Below are positions 49,721 to 58,445 of a stretch of DNA of 64,000 nt, piece by piece. Position 1 is the first letter of the stretch; each line of letters opens with the position of its first letter. The stretch spans positions 62,001 through 126,000 of the forward strand of contig NZ_JAUSSR010000015.1 in the NCBI RefSeq assembly GCF_030812475.1, written 5' to 3'. Under the pieces are notes generated by a model that was not told where the DNA came from, ran no database searches, and was given only the letters and a program-made list of their open reading frames with translations. Position numbers and translations under genes: made by a program. Source of the stretch: Pseudomonas lini (lineage in GTDB: Bacteria; Pseudomonadota; Gammaproteobacteria; Pseudomonadales; Pseudomonadaceae).

Positions 49721-51634
49721 ATGCACGACAACCATTTGAGTCGCCATGCCCAGCAGGTCTTGACCGTGACTCAGGGCAAGTCCCACTTGCAGGGACCTGG
49801 CAGCGATCCCTCCATTGCCCGCTCCTGGCTGCGCTGTCTTGAGGACTACCACCTCGACCCGGCCCTGGCCATGGCCCCGACGGTGCTGGAGCATGGACGC
49901 CTGCTGGAAAGTCGCGAACGCTTGCAGCAGGTGCTGCAGATTGCCGGCAACGAAATGTCCAGCCTCCATCAGCAGCTCTCCGGCGCTGGCCACGCGGTGC
50001 TGCTCACCGATGCCCGCGGGGTCATTCTCAACTGCGTCACCGCGCCGGCCGAGCGAAAGATTTTCGAACGCGCCGGGCTTTGGCTGGGCGCCGACTGGAG
50101 CGAAGCCTGTGAAGGCACCAATGGGATCGGCACTTGCCTGGTGGAGCGTCAGTCCCTGACCATCCACCAGGACGAACACTTTCGCGGTCGCCATACGGGT
50201 CTGACCTGCTCGGCAAGCCCGGTATTCGACCCTCATGGCGAACTGCTGGCGGTGCTCGACGTGTCCTCGGCGCGCCACGAAGTCTCGCGGCAGAGCCAGT
50301 TCCACACCATGGCGCTGGTCAACCTGTCGGCGAAAATGATCGAGAGCTGCTATTTCCTGCGGTATTTCGACAATCAGTGGTTGCTGCGTTTTCACCTTCA
50401 GGCCGAATCGGTTGGCTTGTTCAGCGAAGGACTGCTGGCGTTCGATGGGGAAGGGCGCATCAGCGCAGTCAACCAGAGCGCGCTGAACCTGTTGGGGCAT
50501 ATCCGCGGTGGACTATTGGGCAAACCGGTCGAGGCGTTTTTCGATTGCTCGCTGGATGAACTGCTCGGTCGTGCGAGCGTCAATGCCAGCGCCAGTTGGC
50601 CGTTGCGCACCCGTGACGGGCGGAATCTGTTTGCCTTGCTGCGGGGGCAACCACGCAGCATTCCGGTGCCGCTGGTGCACAATCCGGCGGTGGCCGAGCG
50701 TCCCCGGCTGTCCGGGATCTGTCTGGGCGACACGGCGCTGCAGGACGATTTCCGCAAGTCCCTGCGAGTCTTCGAGCGTGACGTGCCATTGCTGATCAAC
50801 GGCGAAACCGGCTCCGGCAAGGAGGCTTTCGCCAAGGCCGTGCACCACGCCAGTCAACGGGCCGAAAAAGCCTTCGTCGCGCTCAACTGCGCGGCCATTC
50901 CCGAAAGCCTGATCGAGAGCGAGTTGTTTGGCTATCGCGGCGGCAGTTTCACCGGGGCACGCAAGGAGGGCATGCGCGGCAAGTTGCAGCAGGCCGATGG
51001 CGGTACCTTGTTTCTCGATGAAATCGGCGACATGCCGCTGGCCTTGCAGACCCGTCTTTTGAGGGTGCTGGAAGATCGTCAGGTGGTACCGATTGGCGGT
51101 GAGCCGGAATCGGTCAACGTAAGAATCATCAGTGCCACTCACCGCAATCTGTTGGAACGGGTGCAGGACGGCAGCTTCCGCGAGGATCTGTATTACCGGC
51201 TCAACGGGCTGGAAGTGGCACTGCCGGCGTTGCGCGAGCGCAGTGATAAATCCCAGCTGCTCGATTTTTTGCTGGCCGAAGAGGCGGGTGGCGAAACGGT
51301 CATCATCGATGCGCCGGCACGGCAGGCGTTGTTGGGTTTTGCCTGGCCAGGGAATGTACGGCAGTTGCGCAATGTACTGCGTACGTTGGCGGCATTGTGT
51401 GACGGCGGGCGAATCGGCTTGGAAGATTTGCCTGCGATGATTCGCCAGGCTCTGCCGGCGCAGGTCACTGCCGTCGAAGCGCCATCCGGGCATCCGCTGG
51501 AAGATGCCGAGCGGCTGGCGCTGCTCAATGCGCTGGAGCAGACACGGTGGCATATGACCCACACGGCCGAACAGTTGGGTGTGAGCCGCAATACCCTTTA
51601 TAGAAAGCTGCGTAAACACGGTATTGCCCGCTAG
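49721..51634 (+). CDS. eatR: Sigma-54-dependent activator of ethanolamine catabolism (EatR/AcoR type)
   Basis: A 637-residue enhancer-binding protein. ATG 49721 lies after GGGGAGAAGAACAAGAA. The N-terminal GAF sensor region (about 70-210) contains WSEACEGTNGIGTCLVERQSLTIHQDEHFRGRHTGLTCSASPVFDPHG, typical of AcoR proteins. The AAA+ domain has Walker A GETGSGKE (~361-368), the sigma-54 contact loop GSFTGA (408-413, a natural variant of GAFTGA) and Walker B GGTLFLDEIGDM. A Fis-type helix-turn-helix closes the protein (HTAEQLGVSRNTLYRKLRKHGI). Divergent from the aldehyde dehydrogenase gene it should activate; matches PA4021 (EatR) by position. Confidence 0.92.
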   Translation: MHDNHLSRHAQQVLTVTQGKSHLQGPGSDPSIARSWLRCLEDYHLDPALAMAPTVLEHGRLLESRERLQQVLQIAGNEMSSLHQQLSGAGHAVLLTDARGVILNCVTAPAERKIFERAGLWLGADWSEACEGTNGIGTCLVERQSLTIHQDEHFRGRHTGLTCSASPVFDPHGELLAVLDVSSARHEVSRQSQFHTMALVNLSAKMIESCYFLRYFDNQWLLRFHLQAESVGLFSEGLLAFDGEGRISAVNQSALNLLGHIRGGLLGKPVEAFFDCSLDELLGRASVNASASWPLRTRDGRNLFALLRGQPRSIPVPLVHNPAVAERPRLSGICLGDTALQDDFRKSLRVFERDVPLLINGETGSGKEAFAKAVHHASQRAEKAFVALNCAAIPESLIESELFGYRGGSFTGARKEGMRGKLQQADGGTLFLDEIGDMPLALQTRLLRVLEDRQVVPIGGEPESVNVRIISATHRNLLERVQDGSFREDLYYRLNGLEVALPALRERSDKSQLLDFLLAEEAGGETVIIDAPARQALLGFAWPGNVRQLRNVLRTLAALCDGGRIGLEDLPAMIRQALPAQVTAVEAPSGHPLEDAERLALLNALEQTRWHMTHTAEQLGVSRNTLYRKLRKHGIAR

Positions 51635-51646
51635 GCCACGCCGCCC

Positions 51647-51738
51647 CTGTAGGAGCGAGGCTTGCCCGCGAAGAACGATAACGCGGTCCATCCGTTAAAC
51701 CGCGTAATGGCCTTCGCGGGCAAGCCTCGCTCCTACAG
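51647..51738. repeat. REPIN between eatR and mpl
   Basis: Perfect inverted 27-nt arms at 51647-51673 and 51712-51738 (core GTAGGAGCGAGGCTTGCCCG). It may end the eatR transcript before the co-directional mpl gene. Confidence 0.9.
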
Positions 51739-51816
51739 AGACGGCGGATGTTCAAACACTGAGTGCGAATTTCCCCTGCCTGGGCTAACCTGCGGCCATG
51801 TTTTACGAGGTCGACT

Positions 51817-53166
51817 ATGCACATTCATATTCTTGGTATCTGCGGCACTTTCATGGGTTCGATGGCAGTTCTGGCCAAAGAGCTGGGCCATCACGTGACG
51901 GGCTCCGATGCCAACGTCTATCCGCCGATGAGCACCCAGCTGGAGGCGCAGGGCATTGAGTTGACCCAAGGCTACGACCCGGCGCAGCTTGATCCGGCAC
52001 CGGACCTGGTGGTGGTCGGCAACGCCATGTCCCGGGGCAACCCGGCCGTCGAATACGTGCTGAACAAAGGCCTGCCCTACGTTTCCGGCCCGCAATGGCT
52101 GGCGGATCACGTTTTGCAAGGCCGCTGGGTGCTGGCCGTTGCCGGTACCCACGGCAAGACCACCACCAGCAGCATGCTCGCCTGGGTGCTGGAACATGCG
52201 GGCATGAGCCCGGGCTTCCTGATCGGTGGCGTGCCGCAGAACTTTTCGGTGTCGGCGCGCCTGGGCGACACACCCTTCTTCGTCATCGAAGCCGACGAAT
52301 ATGACAGCGCTTTCTTCGATAAACGCTCCAAGTTCGTGCATTACCGCCCGCGCACCGCGATCCTGAACAACCTTGAGTACGATCACGCCGATATCTTCCC
52401 CGATCTGCCAGCCATCGAGCGGCAGTTCCACCATCTGGTGCGGACGATTCCGAGTGAAGGCCTGGTGATTCATCCAACCACCGAGCCTGCCTTGCAGCGC
52501 GTCATTGAAATGGGCTGCTGGACGCCAGTGCAAACCACCGGCGCTGGTGGTCAGTGGCAGGTCAAGTTGCTGAGCGAAGACGGTTCGGCATTCGAAGTGA
52601 TGTTCGAAGGCGAAACCCAAGGCGTCGTCGAGTGGGACATGACCGGCCAGCACAACGTTGCCAACGCCCTGGCCACTTTGGCTGCGGCACGTCACGTCGG
52701 CGTCGTGCCGTCCATGGGCATCGCCGCGCTGAGTGCCTTCAAAAGCGTGAAGCGCCGGATGGAGGTTGTCGCGCAAGTCCGTGGCATCACCATTTACGAC
52801 GACTTCGCCCACCATCCGACCGCCATTGCCACCACCCTCGACGGCCTGCGCAAGCGCATCGGCGACGCACCGTTGATCGCGATCATCGAGCCGCGCTCCA
52901 ACTCGATGAAGCTCGGCGCTCACCGTGATGGCTTGCCGGAAAGCGTGGTCGATGCCGATCAGGTGATCTGGTACGCGCCCGCCAACCTCGGCTGGGACCT
53001 GGGCGCAACCGCCGCGTTGTGCACGGTGCCGTCGATCGTCAGCGATTCGCTGGAAGGGATCATCGAACGCGTGAAGAGCCAGGCCCAGCCCGGCACCCAC
53101 GTGGTGATCATGAGCAACGGCGGCTTCGGCGGACTGCACGGCAAACTCGCCGAGGCGCTGCAATGA
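51817..53166 (+). CDS. mpl: Murein tripeptide ligase Mpl
   Basis: A 449-residue Mur-type ligase that recycles cell-wall tripeptide by attaching it to UDP-N-acetylmuramate. ATG 51817 (MHIHILGICGTFMGSMAVLAKELGH) starts the Rossmann-like first domain. The ATP loop is VAGTHGKTTTSSMLAWVLE, followed by LIGGVPQNFSVSARLGDTPFFVIEADEYDSAFFDKRSKF, HNVANALATLAAARH and YDDFAHHPTAIATTLDGLR, all Mpl-specific. It overlaps ubiX by ATGA. Mpl is relevant to AmpC beta-lactamase induction in pseudomonads. Confidence 0.96.
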   Translation: MHIHILGICGTFMGSMAVLAKELGHHVTGSDANVYPPMSTQLEAQGIELTQGYDPAQLDPAPDLVVVGNAMSRGNPAVEYVLNKGLPYVSGPQWLADHVLQGRWVLAVAGTHGKTTTSSMLAWVLEHAGMSPGFLIGGVPQNFSVSARLGDTPFFVIEADEYDSAFFDKRSKFVHYRPRTAILNNLEYDHADIFPDLPAIERQFHHLVRTIPSEGLVIHPTTEPALQRVIEMGCWTPVQTTGAGGQWQVKLLSEDGSAFEVMFEGETQGVVEWDMTGQHNVANALATLAAARHVGVVPSMGIAALSAFKSVKRRMEVVAQVRGITIYDDFAHHPTAIATTLDGLRKRIGDAPLIAIIEPRSNSMKLGAHRDGLPESVVDADQVIWYAPANLGWDLGATAALCTVPSIVSDSLEGIIERVKSQAQPGTHVVIMSNGGFGGLHGKLAEALQ

Positions 53167-53795
53167 ACAATGGTCCGGAACGCATCACGCTGGCGATAAC
53201 CGGCGCTTCGGGCGCCCAGTATGGTTTACGCCTGCTGGATTGCCTGATTCGCGAGGACCGCGAGGTGCACTTCCTGATCTCCAAGGCGGCGCAATTGGTG
53301 ATGGCCACCGAGACCGACGTCACGTTGCCCCCCAAGACGCAAATGATGCAAGCCTTCCTCACCGAATACACCGGTGCGGCCGCCGGGCAGATTCGCGTGT
53401 ACGGCAAGGAAGACTGGATGTCGCCGGTGGCCTCGGGCTCCGGCGCGCCTGCGGCGATGGTGGTGGTGCCGTGCTCCACCGGGACCTTGTCGGCCATTGC
53501 GACGGGGGCCTGCAATAACCTGATCGAGCGTGCCGCCGACGTCACTTTGAAGGAGCGTCGCCAGTTGATCCTGGTACCGCGCGAGGCGCCGTATTCGAGC
53601 ATTCATCTGGAGCACATGCTCAAGTTGTCGAACATGGGCGTGACGATTTTGCCGGCGTCGCCCGGCTTCTATCATCAGCCGCAAACGATCGATGACTTGA
53701 TCGACTTCGTCGTGGCGCGAATTCTCAATCTGCTGAACATTCCCCAGGACATGCTGCCGCGTTGGGGCGAGCACCATCTGAGCAGCGATGAATAA
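53163..53795 (+). CDS. ubiX: Flavin prenyltransferase UbiX
   Basis: A 210-residue enzyme that prenylates reduced FMN to make the cofactor of UbiD in ubiquinone synthesis. ITLAITGASGAQYGLRLLDCLI is the FMN-binding start; ASGSGAPAAMVVVPCSTGTLSAIATGACNNLIERAADVTLKERR and LVPREAPYSSIHLEHMLKLSNMGVTILPASPGFYHQPQTIDDLIDFVVARIL contain the dimethylallyl-phosphate and flavin sites. Riboflavin-derived FMN is its substrate, tying it to the rib genes of this window. It overlaps the next lipoprotein gene by 8 bp. Confidence 0.97.
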   Translation: MNNGPERITLAITGASGAQYGLRLLDCLIREDREVHFLISKAAQLVMATETDVTLPPKTQMMQAFLTEYTGAAAGQIRVYGKEDWMSPVASGSGAPAAMVVVPCSTGTLSAIATGACNNLIERAADVTLKERRQLILVPREAPYSSIHLEHMLKLSNMGVTILPASPGFYHQPQTIDDLIDFVVARILNLLNIPQDMLPRWGEHHLSSDE

Positions 53796-54072
53796 GCTGC
53801 TGGTGATTGTGCTGGCGTCGCAGCTGACGGCTTGCGCCACCGCCCGCACGCTCGATGCCGCCAAGCCGGGGGCACCGGTGGTGTACTCGGGAACTCGACT
53901 GGATTTGTATGCCATGAATGGCGGTTGCTGCGCCATGGACCGCTTCGGCGCAGAAGCACCGGCCTACCCGGGCGTCGACCTGCCGGCCAGCGCCTTGCTT
54001 GACACATTGTTGTTGCCGCTGTCAGTGCTGACCGTGATTGGGGTCAGTTTTCAGGCGACTGGCGGGTTGTAG
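53788..54072 (+). CDS. YceK/YidQ-family lipoprotein
   Basis: A 94-residue small lipoprotein. MNKLLVIVLASQLTACATA has the lipobox LTAC. The mature part includes GAPVVYSGTRLDLYAMNG and YPGVDLPASALLDTLLLPLSVLTVIGV, the usual YceK pattern (Y-x-G...D...D-P.S...DT..LP.). Its start lies within the ubiX end. Role unknown; envelope location expected. Confidence 0.85.
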   Translation: MNKLLVIVLASQLTACATARTLDAAKPGAPVVYSGTRLDLYAMNGGCCAMDRFGAEAPAYPGVDLPASALLDTLLLPLSVLTVIGVSFQATGGL

Positions 54073-54098
54073 CGTTCGGCGCTGGATCGGCGTCGCAC

Positions 54099-54185
54099 CC
54101 TTCGCGAGCAAGCCCGCTCCCACATTTTTGACCGAGTTGTCCGGACGAACGCGATCAAATGTGGGAGCGGGCTTGCTCGCGAAGG
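54099..54185. repeat. REPIN between converging lipoprotein and NAD-binding genes
   Basis: Perfect inverted 29-nt arms at 54099-54127 and 54157-54185 (core GTGGGAGCGGGCTTGCTCGC). It separates converging genes and may serve as a bidirectional terminator. Confidence 0.9.
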
Positions 54186-54207
54186 CGTCCTCTGAAACGC
54201 CGCAAAA

Positions 54208-54849
54208 TTACTTGCCTAGCTTGCGCAACTCATCCGACTCGACAATCCGCACCCCATCCTGCTCTTCCAGTGCCAGTCGCCACATGGCGCGTGCCAGCTG
54301 GCAGGCTTCGATGCCGCGATACTTGCCCGGGATCAAGCGGGACAACGGGCCGACGAATTGCTCGGCCATACGCGGTTCAAGACGTTCGCCCAGCAGCAAC
54401 GAAGGTCGGCAAATGGTCAGTTGCGGCCAGTCCTGCGCACGCAACGCGTATTCCATCTCGCCTTTGACCTTGTTGTAGAAAATCGGAGATCTGCGATCGG
54501 CCCCCAAGGCACTGATCACGATCAGGTGCCGTGCGCCCATCTCCCGTGCACGTTTGGCGAACGCCACCACCATGTCCAGGTCCACCGCGCGAAACGCCTG
54601 TTCCGAGCCGGCCTGCTTGATCGTGGTGCCGAGGCAGCAGTAGGCGATGTCGACGCGACCCTGCAATTGCGGCAGAAACATTTCAGGGTCGCCGACCGGA
54701 TTTTCCAGATGAGGGTGCTCGGCCAGGGGCCGGCGCGATGGCGCCAATACCCGCGTAATCGTTGGCTCATTGAGCAGACGGTCGAGTAGATGTTCACCGG
54801 TCAAACCGGTAGCTCCGGCAAGCAATACATGCTGAGGCGTCAAGTACAT
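54208..54849 (-). CDS. NAD(P)H-binding atypical SDR (HTATIP2-like)
   Basis: A 213-residue Rossmann protein. QHVLLAGATGLTGEHLLDRLL carries the GxxGxxG loop. DIAYCCLGTTIKQAGSEQAFRAVDLD and HLIVISALGADRRSPIFYNKVKGEME (with Ser and YxxxK-like NKVKGE) are typical of the atypical SDR/HTATIP2 group. Probably an oxidoreductase or a regulatory NADPH sensor; substrate unknown. It stands alone in minus orientation. Confidence 0.82.
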   Translation of the reverse strand: MYLTPQHVLLAGATGLTGEHLLDRLLNEPTITRVLAPSRRPLAEHPHLENPVGDPEMFLPQLQGRVDIAYCCLGTTIKQAGSEQAFRAVDLDMVVAFAKRAREMGARHLIVISALGADRRSPIFYNKVKGEMEYALRAQDWPQLTICRPSLLLGERLEPRMAEQFVGPLSRLIPGKYRGIEACQLARAMWRLALEEQDGVRIVESDELRKLGK

Positions 54850-54876
54850 AGTGTTTCCCCCTTGATACTATTCAGC

Positions 54877-56595
54877 TTAGTTGTTCTTTGCATCCTTGCT
54901 GGGGATAGAGGCACTTTGCAATGCCTTTCGTGCTTGCTGTTTGCGCAGCAGTTGCCAGTGGGAGAGTACGGTTTTCGGCGCCCATATCTGCGGTTCGGAG
55001 GCTTCGAAGCTGTCGGCCAGTTCGCGCTCGGCCACGGTGGCGCTGGCCAGTTTGAAGGCGTGTTCCAGGTCGTCGGTCTGGTTCAGCGCCTGAGCGAACA
55101 AGGCATCGCCAAAGTAAGTGAAGTTGGCTTGTTCTGAGCAGCCGAAGGACACCCGATCGGCCCGCGAGGCCGTCATGATCAGGGTGCGTTCGTCTTTCAG
55201 GGCCGGGATGAAGCCACCGGAGTAGCAGGCCGAAATCACGATGATCTTGTCGCGATTTTTCAGCGGTGCCAGGACGGCCGCGAGTTCGTCGGCCGGCAGA
55301 TCGGACAGTTCCATGCGCGGCTGGTCGAGCACCAGCTCATGTTCGCTGGTGCCGTGGCTGGTCAGGTAAAGGAAGATCAGATCTTCCGGGCCGCTGCGCT
55401 CGGCCAGCGTCAGGGCGGCGCGGCGCAGGTTTTCCCTGGTGGCCATCGGCCGGTCGGCAAGGTGGTCGCGATGGTTGACCAGGCGGATCTGGCCGAAGGC
55501 GCCGAAGCGGCTGGTGAGCATGTTGCTGACGTAATCGGACTCGCGCAGGAACACGCTTTGCTTGCCGTCACCGCCGAGGGTCAGGGTGTACAGCTCGATC
55601 GCCGGGGTCGAGGCCGGTACGTTGGCCAGTGCGTCGGCGAGCAGGCGGCCCTGGGCCAGCAAGCCCAGCTCGAGCGGGTCGGGCAGTAACTTGCCATCCG
55701 CATCGCGCACGCGCTGGCCGTTGACCCAGGTCCCGCTCTGCACCGTGCCATCGGTCAGTACCAGCGTGCCGTGACCGTTGTAGTTATCGACGTCGAACTG
55801 GCCGATGTAGAAGCTGCCATCGGGCAGGTTCAATCGGCCCTGGCCGGTAAAGCGCCAGTCGTTGAACTGACCGATATAATGGCTGCCATCGGCGCCGATC
55901 ATCTCGCCCTTGCCATTGAGCGAGCCTTCCTTGAACAGGCCGAGCCAGACATCGCCGTCGGCGTTCTCGTAACGGCCCTTGCCGTGCAGTTGATTGTTCT
56001 TGAAACCGCCGACGTAGATGTCGCCATCGGCGCTGTTGAATGTTCCGTTGCCTTCCAGTTGACCGTCGACGAAATGACCGGTGAACTGATTACCGCTGGC
56101 GTCGCCACGCTGGCCTTCACCATTGGGTTTGCCATGGGCGAACTGGCCCTGGTACGAGCTGCCGTCTTCGAGTTCGAGACGCCCGAGCCCCGAGTATTGA
56201 TCGGCTTTGAATTCCCCGCGATAGGTCATGCCGTTTTCTTTGAGGGTGCCTTCGCCGTCCCGTCGGCCGGCCTTGAAGCCGCCGGTATAGCTGCTGCCAA
56301 TGGTGCTCAACTGACCCTTGCCGTCGAACAGCCCTTGATTGAAGGACCCGCGATAGCCTTCGCCGTTACTGCCGTGCCATTCGCCTTCGCCATGCCATTG
56401 GCCCTGGTCGAAACCGCCGGCATACCAGCTGCCGTTCGGATAGTCGACGCGGCCCTGGCCTTGCAGCAAGCCATTGACCAGATCGCCGCGATACCGACCG
56501 CCGTCCGGCAGGCGGGCGTCGGGAGGCAACAGTGATTCGCCATCGCCGCAAGCGGTGAGCAACAGGGTCAAGGCAAGGAGTGCTAGTGGGCGCAT
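54877..56595 (-). CDS. Lipoprotein with twelve MORN repeats and a C13 (caspase/legumain-like) peptidase domain
   Basis: A 572-residue lipoprotein. ATG 56595 gives MRPLALLALTLLLTACGD with lipobox LTAC. Residues ~30-310 hold about twelve MORN-type units of ~23 residues (RYRGDLVNG, WYAGGFDQG, GYRGSFNQG, SYTGGFKAG and so on). The C-terminal part is a peptidase C13 domain: IFLYLTSHGTSEHELVL with the catalytic His, and IIVISACYSGGFIPAL with the catalytic Cys, the caspase-clan HG/xACxSG arrangement. MORN arrays often bind lipid or form stiff rods. A membrane-anchored cysteine protease with unknown target is likely. Confidence 0.88.
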   Translation of the reverse strand: MRPLALLALTLLLTACGDGESLLPPDARLPDGGRYRGDLVNGLLQGQGRVDYPNGSWYAGGFDQGQWHGEGEWHGSNGEGYRGSFNQGLFDGKGQLSTIGSSYTGGFKAGRRDGEGTLKENGMTYRGEFKADQYSGLGRLELEDGSSYQGQFAHGKPNGEGQRGDASGNQFTGHFVDGQLEGNGTFNSADGDIYVGGFKNNQLHGKGRYENADGDVWLGLFKEGSLNGKGEMIGADGSHYIGQFNDWRFTGQGRLNLPDGSFYIGQFDVDNYNGHGTLVLTDGTVQSGTWVNGQRVRDADGKLLPDPLELGLLAQGRLLADALANVPASTPAIELYTLTLGGDGKQSVFLRESDYVSNMLTSRFGAFGQIRLVNHRDHLADRPMATRENLRRAALTLAERSGPEDLIFLYLTSHGTSEHELVLDQPRMELSDLPADELAAVLAPLKNRDKIIVISACYSGGFIPALKDERTLIMTASRADRVSFGCSEQANFTYFGDALFAQALNQTDDLEHAFKLASATVAERELADSFEASEPQIWAPKTVLSHWQLLRKQQARKALQSASIPSKDAKNN

Positions 56596-56707
56596 AGCGG
56601 GATCCGGGCAATTAGGCGACCGAGTATGCCGCAGCTCTGTGCCCTTATATAGCCGGGAGAAAGCAGAGGGCGCGAAACAGCCTGAGCTGCTTCGCTTTCG
56701 AGATGGT

Positions 56708-57163
56708 TTACACGAAGCAGAGGGACAGGGGTTCGGCGACATACGCCGGCTTTTCCGAGCCTTCGATTTCCAGGGTGGCGGTGGCCTTGAGCAGCCATTG
56801 GCCGGGTTTTTTCTCTGTGACTTCGGTCAGATCGACCTTGAGTCGCACTTTCGAGTCGACCTTGACCGGTTGAATGAAACGCACGCTGTCGAGGCCGTAA
56901 TTGACCACCATCTTCAAGCCTTCAGGCATGACGAGGATGTCCTCCATCAGTTTTGGGATCAACGACAGCGACAGGAATCCGTGTGCAATGGTGCTGCCAA
57001 ATGGCGTTAGCGCGGCTTTGACCGGGTCGACATGGATGAACTGATAGTCCCCCGTGGCTTCGGCGAACAGGTTGATGCGGGCCTGATCGATAGTGAGCCA
57101 TTCGGAACGTCCGAGTTCCTTGCCGACATAATCTTTGAGCTCTGCAACGGGAACATAGGGCAT
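56708..57163 (-). CDS. MaoC-family hydratase
   Basis: A 151-residue hot-dog fold protein. ATG 57163 (MPYVPVAELKDYVGKELGRSEWLTIDQ) has an upstream AAGGAG. The hydratase motif is FAEATGDYQFIHVDPVKAALTPFGSTIAHGFLSLSLIP, with the catalytic Asp and His of (R)-specific enoyl-CoA hydratases. RFIQPVKVDSKVRLKVDLTEV is also typical. Probably hydrates enoyl-CoA in fatty-acid or polyhydroxyalkanoate metabolism; exact chain length unknown. Confidence 0.9.
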   Translation of the reverse strand: MPYVPVAELKDYVGKELGRSEWLTIDQARINLFAEATGDYQFIHVDPVKAALTPFGSTIAHGFLSLSLIPKLMEDILVMPEGLKMVVNYGLDSVRFIQPVKVDSKVRLKVDLTEVTEKKPGQWLLKATATLEIEGSEKPAYVAEPLSLCFV

Positions 57164-57359
57164 TGAGACTCTCCTTGGGTTCATCGGTTTTATAGTTTTG
57201 AGGTGGGGGGATTTGACCTCCCGGATTACCACTTTAGATCAACATGGCAAATGGCTCCGGTCAACTGTCCATGCTATCTGCGAATGCCGATCCATAGCGT
57301 CGGCATGCTTATAATGTCGACCCGCCACTGCGGGCGACGGGTTTTGCGGGAGATGAAGG

Positions 57360-57722
57360 ATGTTGTTACGTGGCCTGACCTGGCTGGTGCTGTTCCAATT
57401 GCTCGGCACCGCCATCAACCATTTGTTTGTGCCGGTGCTACCGGGGCCGATCATCGGCCTGCTGCTGTTGCTGGTGTTTTTGATCAGCCGGGGCCAGGTG
57501 GGTGAGCCGCTGAACCTGGCGGCCAGCAGCCTGCTGCGTTACCTGCCGTTGCTGTTGGTGCCGCCAGCCGTGGGCGTGATGGTGTACGCCGCCGATATCG
57601 CGGCGGATTTCTGGGCTATCGTCGGCGCGCTGGTGTTGTCGCTGGTGCTGTCCCTGGCGTTCGCCGGTGTCTTGATGCAGCGCATGATCAAGCGTCACGC
57701 GCCTCACGAGGACGACCAATGA
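57360..57722 (+). CDS. lrgA: LrgA/CidA-family holin-like protein
   Basis: A 120-residue membrane protein with four hydrophobic segments (LTWLVLFQLLGTAINHLFV, PGPIIGLLLLLVFLI, YLPLLLVPPAVGVMVYA, IVGALVLSLVLSLAFAGVL). The phrase PVLPGPIIGLLLLL is typical of CidA/LrgA. The family modulates murein hydrolase activity or exports small metabolites such as pyruvate. It overlaps its partner lrgB by ATGA. Confidence 0.9.
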   Translation: MLLRGLTWLVLFQLLGTAINHLFVPVLPGPIIGLLLLLVFLISRGQVGEPLNLAASSLLRYLPLLLVPPAVGVMVYAADIAADFWAIVGALVLSLVLSLAFAGVLMQRMIKRHAPHEDDQ

Positions 57723-58435
57723 TCTTCGACTGGCACGGGGCCTGGGCGTCGGTGATTCATCATCCATTGTTCGGCATTGGCGTCACCCTGGGCGCCTATC
57801 AATTGGTGCTGGCGGCGTTCGAGAAAACCCGCTGGATCTTTCTGCAACCGGTGCTGGTGTCCATGTTGCTGGTGATCGGCGTGTTGGTGGGGTGCGGCTT
57901 GACCTACGCTGAATACCGCAAGAGCACCGAGATTCTCAGCATCCTGCTCGGCCCGGCAACGGTCGCGCTGGCGGTGCCGCTTTACCTCAACCTGCGGCGG
58001 ATTCGTCAGTTGTTCTGGCCGATATTTACTACGCTGGTGATAGGCGGCGTGGTTGCCACGGGCATGGGCGTACTGCTGGGCTGGTGGTTTGGCGCCGAAC
58101 ACATGATCCTGATGACCATGGCACCGAAGTCGGTGACGTCGCCGATCGCCATGCTGGTGGCCGAGCAGATCGGTGGCGTCGCGGCGCTGGCGGCGGTGTT
58201 CGTGTTGATCACCGGGGTGATCGGGGCGATCTTCGGGCCGAGTCTTTTGACCAGGCTTGGTGTCCATAGTCCAGAAGCCCGCGGCATGGCCCTGGGCATG
58301 ACCGCCCACGCGGTTGGCACGGCGGTGGCGATGCAGGAAAGTGAAGAGTGCGGCGCCTTCGCGGCGCTGGCGATGAGTCTGATGGGTGTGGCCACGGCGG
58401 TGTTCCTGCCGTTGGCGGTGTCGATGGTGGTGTAA
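57719..58435 (+). CDS. lrgB: LrgB/CidB-family membrane protein
   Basis: A 238-residue membrane protein. HHPLFGIGVTLGAYQLVLAAF, LLGPATVALAVPLYLN, LMTMAPKSVTSPIAMLVAEQIGG and VHSPEARGMALGMTAHAVGTAVAMQESEECGAFAALAMSLMGVATAVFLP are conserved in LrgB/CidB proteins. It is the second half of the LrgAB pair and is followed by the LON-domain gene after 10 bp, so all three are probably one transcript. Confidence 0.93.
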   Translation: MIFDWHGAWASVIHHPLFGIGVTLGAYQLVLAAFEKTRWIFLQPVLVSMLLVIGVLVGCGLTYAEYRKSTEILSILLGPATVALAVPLYLNLRRIRQLFWPIFTTLVIGGVVATGMGVLLGWWFGAEHMILMTMAPKSVTSPIAMLVAEQIGGVAALAAVFVLITGVIGAIFGPSLLTRLGVHSPEARGMALGMTAHAVGTAVAMQESEECGAFAALAMSLMGVATAVFLPLAVSMVV

Positions 58436-58445
58436 GGAAAAATTT

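Noticed and set aside
43990..51634. Full microcompartment-type eut operon
   Set aside because: Only eutB, eutC, permease, aldehyde dehydrogenase and activator are present; no shell-protein genes are seen.
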